Positions 1-6,736 of a stretch of 15,982 nt of DNA are shown here, piece after piece. The translations under genes and the position numbers were made by a program. Within the stretch, counting starts at the first letter, position 1; each line of letters starts with the position of its first letter. Source of the stretch: Actinomycetota bacterium (GTDB lineage: Bacteria; Actinomycetota; Humimicrobiia; Humimicrobiales; Humimicrobiaceae); the NCBI GenBank assembly GCA_003563375.1, contig PWSB01000101.1:1-15982 (forward strand), read 5' to 3'. The notes below the pieces were generated by a model. It had not been told where the DNA came from and made no database searches. It worked only from the letters and a program-made list of their open reading frames with translations.

Positions 1-794
1 GCAGCGATCCTGACACCTTTTGTACTCCTTAATAGTTCGATTATCCCATCCTGAGCAGAAAACGGCAGGCCCAGGTCTATAAAATCATCCTGGAGCACAT
101 AGGAATAGATTAAGCCTTCCTCTTTTATGAAATTAATCCTTTCAAACACGCGCTCCAAAAGTTTAAACCTATTAAAAGGTTCGTTTTCATATATCTTTGA
201 ATAGATATAAGCGGGTTTAATACCAAATTCAAGAAGATGGCTTATAATCTTATGTATTGCTGAGGTGGTATTCTCATACTGGAACTTGCCGGTATCTGTG
301 AGTATACCTGTGTATATCCCAGTTCCTATTTCCAGATTCAGAAACTCCGGAAAACCATTCATGATAATATCATATATTATCTGTGACGTAGCAGCCTTAT
401 AGGGGTCTACGATATTAATATCTCCAAAATTCGTATTCTTGATATGATGATCTATATTGATCAGGATCTTAGATTTCTTAAAAATCTCATCAATATCAAC
501 ACCAATCCTATTTTCATCTGCGCAGTCTAGGAAAAATGCCACAGGAATGACCCCAGGCTTAACAGCATCCAGACCTTCTTTTATCTCTCCTACAGACGGA
601 AGAAATTCATATTGGTAAGGAAGGCAGTCTGCACACAGCATGTAGCTTTCTTTTTGCATGGTTTTTAATAGATTATGTAAAGCGGTTTGAGAACCTAGGG
701 AATCTCCATCAGGATATAAATGGGATATCAGTAAAAAATATTGGTTTTCCTTGATTATTTGGACGACTTTTTCAATATCATTTACTTTATCCAA
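1..794 (-). CDS. nrnA: Bifunctional oligoribonuclease / pAp phosphatase NrnA, DHH family (3' end beyond window)
   Basis: DHH-family phosphoesterase. NrnA proteins degrade nano-RNAs and dephosphorylate 3'-phosphoadenosine 5'-phosphate (pAp) in the cytoplasm; that activity is family knowledge. The sequence shows 264 residues. Metal-binding motifs include HLYPDGDS (about 25-32), LDCAD (about 89-93), NIDHH with the DHH triad at about 115-117, and TDTG (about 166-169). The C-terminal DHHA1 domain would lie past base 1. The likely start is UUG at 794-792. An in-frame stop lies just upstream, no AUG/GUG is available before the HLYPDGDS motif, and the gap to the rbfA stop is only 8 nt, so translational coupling is likely because no good Shine-Dalgarno sequence is visible. 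An rbfA-nrnA pair downstream of infB is a common arrangement. Family assignment is firm; the exact start is less so. Confidence 0.9.
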   Translation of the reverse strand, partial: MDKVNDIEKVVQIIKENQYFLLISHLYPDGDSLGSQTALHNLLKTMQKESYMLCADCLPYQYEFLPSVGEIKEGLDAVKPGVIPVAFFLDCADENRIGVDIDEIFKKSKILINIDHHIKNTNFGDINIVDPYKAATSQIIYDIIMNGFPEFLNLEIGTGIYTGILTDTGKFQYENTTSAIHKIISHLLEFGIKPAYIYSKIYENEPFNRFKLLERVFERINFIKEEGLIYSYVLQDDFIDLGLPFSAQDGIIELLRSTKGVRIA

Positions 795-802
795 TATTGT
801 TT

Positions 803-1156
803 CTACCCATTGTCTTCTTTATTTTTTTTGAGCTCATCGAGTATGCCTGTGATCCTCATGCCCTTATCAATTGAATTGTCATATTTAAACCGCAATGTAG
901 GGATGTTTCTAAGCTCGATCCTCTCCCGCAGCTTCCTTTTAATAAAGCCGCTGCTTTTTTTTAGCCCTTCCATGCTGTTTTGGATACCGGCCTGCTTATC
1001 TAACACGCTTACATATATATCCAGGTATTTATGGTCGGGAGACAGGGTTGTGTCGGTGACGGTAACAAACCCTACCCTCGGGTCCTTTACCAGCTCGCTT
1101 ATTATATAGCTAATCTCTCTTTTTATATCGATCTCTAACTTCTTGGTCCGGTCCAT
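803..1156 (-). CDS. rbfA: 30S ribosome-binding factor A
   Basis: RbfA binds the immature 30S subunit and helps 16S rRNA 5'-end maturation and cold adaptation (family knowledge). The 117-residue product has the usual size and a single KH-like fold. It contains the conserved stretch DPRVGFVTVT (about 25-34) and a PTLRFKYDNSIDKG segment near the C-terminus, close to the family's LxFxxDxS-type ending. The AUG at 1156 lies 6 nt after the infB UGA. No strong ribosome binding site is visible, so initiation is probably coupled to infB termination. This is the third gene of the nusA-infB-rbfA-nrnA operon. Confidence 0.95.
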   Translation of the reverse strand: MDRTKKLEIDIKREISYIISELVKDPRVGFVTVTDTTLSPDHKYLDIYVSVLDKQAGIQNSMEGLKKSSGFIKRKLRERIELRNIPTLRFKYDNSIDKGMRITGILDELKKNKEDNG

Positions 1157-1162
1157 GGTTTA

Positions 1163-3253
1163 TCATGTTACTTCTTTTTCTTCAAAAACTTCTATTATGT
1201 CGCCCTTATCGATGTCCTGGAAATTTTCTATTTTTATACCGCATTCATACCCAGAGGTGACCTTTTTTACATCTTCCTTGAACCTGTGGATACTTGCGAT
1301 CCTGCTTTCATATATGATCTTTCCGTCCCTAATTATCCTGGCGGGATTACCTCTTTCAACCTCTCCTTCAAGGATATAGCATCCCGCTATGGAGCCCACC
1401 TTGGGTATCTTAAACAGTTCCCTTACTTCCACTTTGCCTTTTTCAACCTTTTCCAGCTTGGGCTCTAGCAATCCCTTGAAAGCAAGCTTGACATCGTCTA
1501 CAAGCTTGTAGATGATATTATAAGTCCTGATCTCCACCCCTTCTTTTTTGGCCAGTAACTTTGAATTAGTAGGAGCCACTACCCCGAAACCTATTGCTAT
1601 TGAATTTGAAGCAGCTGCCAGGAGTATATCGCTGTCGGTAATTGCTCCCACACCTCTATGGATAATATTTATGTTTATATCCTCTTCTGCAGTATTTCTC
1701 AAAGCTTTAGTCACCGCATCCAGGGAACCATTCGAATCAGCTTTTAGCACTATCCCCAGTACCGCTGCCTCATCCTGTTCGGAGATCTTTGAAAGTTCTT
1801 CAAGGGTTATACTTTTTCTGGATTCGGTTACTTTGGCCATTTTTTGGTCATATTCTTTCCTGCTTACTATATCTTTTGCGACTTTTTCATTTTTAACCAC
1901 AAAAAGCTTGTCTCCTGCCTGGGGAACGCTTGAAAAACCAAGGATCTCTACAGGCTGAGAAAGTTCTGCTATTTTTATTCTGTGGCCTTTTTCATCCATT
2001 ATAGACCTTATCCTCCCCATAGAATTACCGGTGACAAAGTTGTCTCCGACCGCCAGGGTCCCTCTTTTGACGACCACTGTAGCCATGGGTCCCATCCTCT
2101 TATCCAGCTTGGATTCTATTATGACAGCATTGCCTTCTGCATCTGGATTACCCTTTATCTCATTTAGGTCTGCCACAAGCAGTATCATCTCCAGCAGATC
2201 ATCAATATTTATTTTCTTCTCAGCAGATATCTCAACACAAACGGTATCCCCGCCCCACTCTTCAGGGACCAGATCGTGCTCCGTAAGGCCTTTTTTTACT
2301 TTGTTGGGGTCTGCATTAGGCAGGTCTATCTTATTTATGGCCACAATAATAGGAACTTTTGCGGCCTTTGCATGGTCTATGGCCTCGACTGTCTGGGGCA
2401 TTATGCCATCATTTGCAGCAACCACGATAATAGCAATATCTGTGACCTGAGCTCCTCTTGCCCTCATTGTAGTAAATGCCTCATGGCCAGGTGTATCTAT
2501 AAAAGTTATTTTTTTTCCTTTATGTTTTATCTGATATGCACCAATATCCTGGGTTATCCCCCCAGCTTCGCTTGATGCCACCTTGGTATTTCTTATAGCA
2601 TCAAGCAATGTGGTCTTGCCGTGATCGACATGGCCCATCACAGTGACAATAGGAGGCCGGAGTTTTAGGTCTTTTTCGGAATCAACATATATTTCATCAG
2701 TTTTTTCTTCAGAACCTATAATATTATATTTAAAGCCGAATTCATTTGAAAGGATCTCTACAAGGTCCTTTTCCAGGGACTGGTTTATATTGACGACTTC
2801 CCCCATATTAAAAAGGGTTTGTATCAATTGGCTGGAAGGTATGCTTACCCTTTCTGAGATCTGTTTGATAGTAACCCCAGCAGGCAGCTCCAGGACTTTC
2901 TTGATCTGAGGCCTTTCTTTTTTCTCTTTTACTTCCAGGCCCTGTTTTGTATCTCCAACCTTTTTTTGGGCCTTCTTCTTAGGAATGCTCTTGACCCTTA
3001 TCCTGCCGGTTTTCTCTTCCCTGTCCAGTTCCTTATCAAGAACACTTCTGATATTTCTTTTCTTTTCTTCTTCCCAGTTGGGTCTTACTTTCTTATCCTC
3101 TGTCTTGGGATTTAATCTTTTCTGGATATTCTTAACCTGGGCAGGGGTTAGCGCAGACATATGACTTTTTGCCTCCATGCCCATATCCTCTAGTATTTTC
3201 AACAATTTTTTAGAAGTAATTTTATTTTCTTTAGCAATCTCGTAAACTCTAAT
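1163..3253 (-). CDS. infB: Translation initiation factor IF-2, with a non-canonical AUU start
   Basis: IF-2 is the GTPase that delivers fMet-tRNA to the 30S subunit and promotes subunit joining. From the proposed start the product has 696 residues. The IF2 N-terminal motif IRVYEIAKEN occupies residues 1-10. A charged, Lys/Glu-rich linker follows to about 110, and a second N-domain (LPAGVTIKQISE) lies at about 123-134. The GTPase domain has GHVDHGKT (207-214), GITQ (232-235), DTPG (253-256), NKID (307-310) and SAEK (343-346). Domains II-IV follow. The first AUG/GUG/UUG codon in frame is UUG at 3205, which would delete the conserved N-terminal helix and has no Shine-Dalgarno sequence. An in-frame UAA lies at 3259-3257. 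The AUU at 3253-3251 is preceded by purine-rich TAAGGAAGGG at suitable distance, so AUU is chosen. The gene begins 24 nt after nusA. ylxR and the L7Ae-like gene that often lie between are missing. Confidence 0.96.
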   Translation of the reverse strand: MRVYEIAKENKITSKKLLKILEDMGMEAKSHMSALTPAQVKNIQKRLNPKTEDKKVRPNWEEEKKRNIRSVLDKELDREEKTGRIRVKSIPKKKAQKKVGDTKQGLEVKEKKERPQIKKVLELPAGVTIKQISERVSIPSSQLIQTLFNMGEVVNINQSLEKDLVEILSNEFGFKYNIIGSEEKTDEIYVDSEKDLKLRPPIVTVMGHVDHGKTTLLDAIRNTKVASSEAGGITQDIGAYQIKHKGKKITFIDTPGHEAFTTMRARGAQVTDIAIIVVAANDGIMPQTVEAIDHAKAAKVPIIVAINKIDLPNADPNKVKKGLTEHDLVPEEWGGDTVCVEISAEKKINIDDLLEMILLVADLNEIKGNPDAEGNAVIIESKLDKRMGPMATVVVKRGTLAVGDNFVTGNSMGRIRSIMDEKGHRIKIAELSQPVEILGFSSVPQAGDKLFVVKNEKVAKDIVSRKEYDQKMAKVTESRKSITLEELSKISEQDEAAVLGIVLKADSNGSLDAVTKALRNTAEEDININIIHRGVGAITDSDILLAAASNSIAIGFGVVAPTNSKLLAKKEGVEIRTYNIIYKLVDDVKLAFKGLLEPKLEKVEKGKVEVRELFKIPKVGSIAGCYILEGEVERGNPARIIRDGKIIYESRIASIHRFKEDVKKVTSGYECGIKIENFQDIDKGDIIEVFEEKEVT

Positions 3254-3260
3254 TTTTTAT

Positions 3261-3270
3261 CCCTTCCTTA
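3261..3270 (-). promoter_or_regulatory. Ribosome binding site supporting the AUU start of infB
   Basis: On the minus strand TAAGGAAGGG is followed by seven bases (ATAAAAA) and then ATT at 3253-3251. The TAAGGA part matches the canonical anti-Shine-Dalgarno pairing. No comparable purine-rich stretch precedes the alternative UUG codons at 3205 and 3202. The site therefore decides the infB start. Confidence 0.75.
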
Positions 3271-3277
3271 AAAAAAT

Positions 3278-4315
3278 TTATTCTTCTGCTGCCTCATCCT
3301 GCCTGGATTCAAGCCTTTGTCTTCTTGCTTCTTCAAGTTCGTCTTCAAATTGCTGCTGGCTTTTTATGTCGATCTTCCATCCAGTAAGTTTTGCGGCCAG
3401 CCTAGCGTTCTGCCCTTCTCTTCCGATGGCAAGGGAAAGCTGGTCATTTGGAACTACCACCAAAGCAAATTTTCTTTCTTCATCGGTTAGTACCTTTACC
3501 ACCCTGGCTGGTGAAAGAGAATTTTTAATAAACTCTACTACATCTTCACTGAAATTTACTATATCTATTTTTTCTCCTCCAAGTTCATCTACCACCATTC
3601 TTACCCTTGAACCCTTTGGGCCCACACACGCTCCAACTGGATCCACATTTTTATCATTGGACCTAACAGCTATTTTTGTCCGATAACCTGGTTCCCTGGC
3701 AATATTTATAATCTCGACCAGGGCCTCCGATATCTCCGGCACCTCAAGTTCAAAAAGCTTCCTGATCAACCCTGTATGGGTCCTGGATACTATGACCTGC
3801 GGTCCCTTAGTGGTTTTTCTTACCTCAGATATATATGCTTTTATCCGCTCCCCGTGCCTGTACCTTTCGTTAGGTACCTGCTCATACTGCGGAAGCAGGG
3901 CTTCAACCTTACCCAGGTCGACCAGAGTAAACCTTGCATCGCTCTGCTGTATGATCCCGGTAACCAGGTCCCCGACCCTGTCCTTGAACTCTTCATACAT
4001 TATCTCTCGTTCCGCTTCTTTGATCTTTTGTTTTATTACCTGCATCGCAGTCTGTGCAGCAATCCTTCCAAAGTTATCAGGAGTTACCTCAAGCTCATCC
4101 TTTTCATGTTCATCCTTTTCATCTTCACCTAATACCTTGAACACTTGGATCTCGCCGGTCTCGATATTTATATCCACCCTGCTGTCATAATCTATCTTAT
4201 AATTTTTTTTATAAGCAGAATTAAGGGCACCCTTCAATGCTTCGATAAGGGTATCAATCTTTATGCCTTTCTCTTTTTCCAGCTCCCTTAAAGCTGCCAC
4301 TAATTCCTTATTCAA
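3278..4315 (-). CDS. nusA: Transcription termination/antitermination factor NusA
   Basis: NusA binds RNA polymerase and nascent RNA, enhances pausing and intrinsic termination, and takes part in antitermination (family knowledge). The 345-residue product has the compact Gram-positive layout: RNAP-binding N-domain (about 1-105), S1 domain (about 112-180), KH1 (about 205-275, with GACVGPKGSRV at 228-238) and KH2 (about 283-330, with AIGREGQNARLAAKLTG at 296-312). A short acidic tail follows, without the proteobacterial C-terminal repeats. The start is UUG at 4315, 5 nt after AAAGGTGAT, which matches the anti-SD end well; an in-frame stop lies close upstream. It heads its own operon behind a promoter and a terminator-like hairpin. 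rimP, its usual upstream neighbour, is absent. Confidence 0.97.
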   Translation of the reverse strand: MNKELVAALRELEKEKGIKIDTLIEALKGALNSAYKKNYKIDYDSRVDINIETGEIQVFKVLGEDEKDEHEKDELEVTPDNFGRIAAQTAMQVIKQKIKEAEREIMYEEFKDRVGDLVTGIIQQSDARFTLVDLGKVEALLPQYEQVPNERYRHGERIKAYISEVRKTTKGPQVIVSRTHTGLIRKLFELEVPEISEALVEIINIAREPGYRTKIAVRSNDKNVDPVGACVGPKGSRVRMVVDELGGEKIDIVNFSEDVVEFIKNSLSPARVVKVLTDEERKFALVVVPNDQLSLAIGREGQNARLAAKLTGWKIDIKSQQQFEDELEEARRQRLESRQDEAAEE

Positions 4316-4320
4316 TTTAT

Positions 4321-4329
4321 ATCACCTTT
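4321..4329 (-). promoter_or_regulatory. Ribosome binding site of nusA (UUG start)
   Basis: Minus-strand AAAGGTGAT pairs with the typical 3' end of 16S rRNA (AUCACCU). It lies 5 nt before the UUG at 4315, which supports UUG as the nusA initiation codon. Confidence 0.8.
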
Positions 4330-4359
4330 ATATATATAAAAATCGGATAAACAACAAAA

Positions 4360-4380
4360 ATAGTGGGCCATGCCCACTAT
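4360..4380 (-). terminator. Intrinsic terminator / attenuator in the nusA leader
   Basis: On the minus strand a 9-bp perfect stem, ATAGTGGGC paired with GCCCACTAT, closes a 3-nt ATG loop and is followed by TTTTGTTGTTT. This is a classic Rho-independent terminator. It lies between the predicted nusA promoter (4414-4442) and the nusA ribosome binding site. It can therefore end readthrough from recD2 and also act as an attenuator of the nusA-infB-rbfA-nrnA operon. No other terminator is visible after recD2. The structure is seen directly; the attenuation role is inferred. No clear antiterminator partner was found. Confidence 0.8.
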
Positions 4381-4413
4381 CTTACAAAAAATATCGCCTC
4401 AAATTTGAAATCA

Positions 4414-4442
4414 AGTATAACATAATTAAGGTAATCAAACAA
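4414..4442 (-). promoter_or_regulatory. Predicted promoter of the nusA-infB-rbfA-nrnA operon
   Basis: Minus strand: -35 TTGTTT (4442-4437), a 17-bp spacer and -10 TATACT (4419-4414), with an extended -10 TG at 4422-4421. The predicted transcript would start near 4407, giving a leader of about 90 nt. A 10-bp perfect palindrome, TCAAATTTGA (4399-4408), overlaps the predicted start site and could be an operator. This is sigma-70/SigA-type by match to consensus only. Confidence 0.7.
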
Positions 4443-4478
4443 GGGCAATGAGCCGCCGGCTGTAAAGGAAAATGCCCT
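4442..4478 (-). other. GC-rich imperfect hairpin upstream of the nusA promoter
   Basis: AGGGCA (4442-4447) pairs with TGCCCT (4473-4478), and inside it AGCC (4451-4454) pairs with GGCT (4458-4461) around a 3-nt loop. The block is visibly more GC-rich than its surroundings and abuts the -35 of the nusA promoter. No T-tract follows, so it is not a terminator. It could be a regulator site, a processing hairpin of the recD2 mRNA tail, or part of a repeat remnant. Function unknown. Confidence 0.35.
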
Positions 4479-4531
4479 CCAGCCAGCCAAGATTTTAAAG
4501 AAATTTTACATTTTATCCACTGATTATACAA

Positions 4532-4551
4532 GGGGACAGGGACAATTTTTT
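4532..4551. repeat. Possible dispersed-repeat motif (GGGGACAGGGACA followed by a T run)
   Basis: The plus strand reads GGGGACAGGGACA followed by TTTTTT after two A residues, just after recD2. Motifs of the GGGGACAG...TTTTT type are familiar from extragenic repeats in some bacterial genomes. Only one copy is in this window, so repeat status cannot be shown here. Confidence 0.25.
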
Positions 4552-4564
4552 AAAGTTTAATCCC

Positions 4565-6727
4565 TCAGGCAAGCATCTCTTTTAAACTGGTAAACCTTTC
4601 TCCGGCTTTATTACGGTTTACTGCGATTCCAATTGCTTTTTTGCTTCCTATAAGTATAGCAATCCTTTTTGCCCTGGTAATAGCTGTATAAAGCAGATTT
4701 CTCTGCAGCAGCATATAATGTGAAGTGAGGATAGGTATGATTATGCATGGGAATTCGGACCCCTGGGACTTATGTATGGATATTGCATAGGAGAGATTGA
4801 GCTCATCAAGCTCAGAATGCTTATATAATACATGTTTATCTCCAAAATCGATTAATACCTCCCTGCTTTTGCTGTCGATCTCCCTTACATATCCGATGTC
4901 CCCGTTGTAGACCTCTTTTTCGTAATTATTCTTGATCTGTATAATCTTATCTCCCAGCCTGAACTCAAAATATAAGCCTTGTAGATTGTCACGGTTTTTG
5001 TTAAGCCTTGCCTGGATCTGCCTGTTTAGGTTTTCTACACCAACCACCCCTTTATTTGTAGGTATCAATACCTGCACATCCTTAATGGGGTCCAGGCCGA
5101 AGCTTTGGGAGATCTTGTCCTGCAGGAGCCCTAATATGAGGCTTACCACTTGCTGGGGGTCGTTTTTTTCGATAAAGAAGAAGTCATCCTCCCTGGGTTT
5201 TCCAATATAGGGAAAGATTCCGTCCCTTACCTTATGGGCATTGTAGATAATAAGGCTTTGGCCCTGCTGCCTGTAAATTTTTTTCAATACCTTTACCGAA
5301 AACCTCCTTGAACCTATCATATCATTTAAAATATTTCCTGGTCCTACCGAAGGGAGCTGGTCAGCATCACCCACCAGCACAAGCCTGGTGGTTTTTTTTA
5401 TGGCCTTTAGAAGAGAACTTAAAAGCCTTATATCTATCATAGAAGCTTCATCTATTATGATGGTATCAGCATCCAGGGGGTTTTTTTCATTTTTTAAAAA
5501 CTCATTCCTCTTAGGATTGTATTTTAACAGGCGATGTATGGTCTTTGCTTCTTTCCCGGTAGCTTCAGCAAGTCTTTTTGATGCCCTTCCAGTGGGCGCT
5601 GCAAGAAGTACTTTTCTTTTTTGAGAATTAAGTATCATCAGCACGAAATTCAATATGGTGCTTTTGCCTGTCCCGGGGCTTCCTGTAATAATGAGTATTT
5701 TCTTGGTGACTGCTTGGGTTATAGCCTCCTTTTGGACCTTGTCAAGTACAACATTGTTCTGCAGTGAAAGGTCATCTATGAAGGCTTCGATGGACTGTAC
5801 GCTCATGGTTTTGCCCTGAGTTTTTTCATCAAGCAATATCTTAAGTTTACGGCACACATAGGCTTCTGACTCAAAAAGATCCTTTGAATAAACCTTTTTC
5901 TCGTAGCCTTCTACCTGTATGATCCTATTTTCTTCTATTAATTCATCCAGGGCCTGGTTTAATATGCCAAGGTCTATTTGGAGGAAATCAGCCGCGGATT
6001 CTTTAAGGCCCTGGCAGGGGCAATAACAATGCCCTGCGCTCTCCAAATCCTTTAACAGGTACAAGATGCCAGCCTTGGCCCTGAAAATGGAATTACTGTC
6101 TATCCCAATATTTTGGGCTATATTGTCAGCAGTCTTAAAACCTATACCAAAAATATCCTCACAGAGCCTGTAGGGATTCTCCTTGATCATATTTATGCAA
6201 CTGCTTCCATAATATTTAAACACCTTTACCGCCAGAGCATTTCCCAGCCCATAGGTCTTTAAAAAAATAAGGGTATCCCTCTGGTCCTTATTATTCTGGT
6301 AGCAATCCATGATCTTTTTTACCCTTTTTCTGCCGAAGCCCTCAATAGCGGTAAGCCGGTATGGGTCTTCATCCAGGATTTTTAGGGTATCCTTTTTAAA
6401 ATGGGAGACGATCTTTTTTGCCATTGCAGGGCCTATACCCTTTATCAAGCCCGAACCCAGATATTTCTCTATTCCTTCCGCGGTATGGGGAGTTATGTAT
6501 CTTATATCTTTTATCTTAAACTGCCTGCCGTATCTGGCGTCTTGATGCCAGCAGCCTGTTATCTCGACCTTCTGGCCGCAATTTATCTGGTGGATGTTTC
6601 CCACTATGGTGGTAAGTTTTCTAATCCCCTCCAGGCGAATTCTTCCAACAAAAAAATTGGTCTCCGGATTAGTATATACAATTTTTTCCAGGGTGCCGCG
6701 GATATTTTCACTTTTTAAATCTTCCAT
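4565..6727 (-). CDS. recD2: RecD2-type (RecD/TraA-like) superfamily 1B DNA helicase
   Basis: RecD2 is a 5'-to-3' DNA helicase of organisms using RecD outside the RecBCD complex; it is linked to DNA repair and replication-fork maintenance (family knowledge). The 720-residue product matches the RecD2 length. The N-terminal OB-like region (about 1-80) is followed by helix-hairpin-helix repeats (about 90-205, for example GLIKGIGPAMAKKI at 93-106). The SF1 motor has Walker A GSPGTGKST (349-357), Walker B IIIDEASM (423-430), GDADQLPSVGPG (453-464), the UvrD-like C-terminal motif SIHKSQGSEF (650-659) and YTAITRAKR (680-688). All key motor motifs are intact. AUG at 6727, 9 nt after proS; AAAGG precedes it. 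It is the last gene of the rpsB operon, an unusual location, with 249 bp before nusA. Confidence 0.95.
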   Translation of the reverse strand: MEDLKSENIRGTLEKIVYTNPETNFFVGRIRLEGIRKLTTIVGNIHQINCGQKVEITGCWHQDARYGRQFKIKDIRYITPHTAEGIEKYLGSGLIKGIGPAMAKKIVSHFKKDTLKILDEDPYRLTAIEGFGRKRVKKIMDCYQNNKDQRDTLIFLKTYGLGNALAVKVFKYYGSSCINMIKENPYRLCEDIFGIGFKTADNIAQNIGIDSNSIFRAKAGILYLLKDLESAGHCYCPCQGLKESAADFLQIDLGILNQALDELIEENRIIQVEGYEKKVYSKDLFESEAYVCRKLKILLDEKTQGKTMSVQSIEAFIDDLSLQNNVVLDKVQKEAITQAVTKKILIITGSPGTGKSTILNFVLMILNSQKRKVLLAAPTGRASKRLAEATGKEAKTIHRLLKYNPKRNEFLKNEKNPLDADTIIIDEASMIDIRLLSSLLKAIKKTTRLVLVGDADQLPSVGPGNILNDMIGSRRFSVKVLKKIYRQQGQSLIIYNAHKVRDGIFPYIGKPREDDFFFIEKNDPQQVVSLILGLLQDKISQSFGLDPIKDVQVLIPTNKGVVGVENLNRQIQARLNKNRDNLQGLYFEFRLGDKIIQIKNNYEKEVYNGDIGYVREIDSKSREVLIDFGDKHVLYKHSELDELNLSYAISIHKSQGSEFPCIIIPILTSHYMLLQRNLLYTAITRAKRIAILIGSKKAIGIAVNRNKAGERFTSLKEMLA

Positions 6728-6736
6728 AAAGGCCTT

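Noticed and set aside
1163..3205. infB starting at UUG 3205
   Set aside because: It would remove the conserved IF2 N-terminal helix encoded upstream and has no ribosome binding site; the AUU at 3253 fits better.
4523..4528. Perfect TATAAT on the minus strand after recD2
   Set aside because: No acceptable -35 at 16-18 bp and no TG extension; the promoter at 4414-4442 is better placed for nusA.
4382..4531. 49-codon minus-strand frame beginning at UUG in the recD2-nusA gap
   Set aside because: No ribosome binding site, composition not coding-like, and it overlaps the predicted nusA promoter; no recognisable protein.
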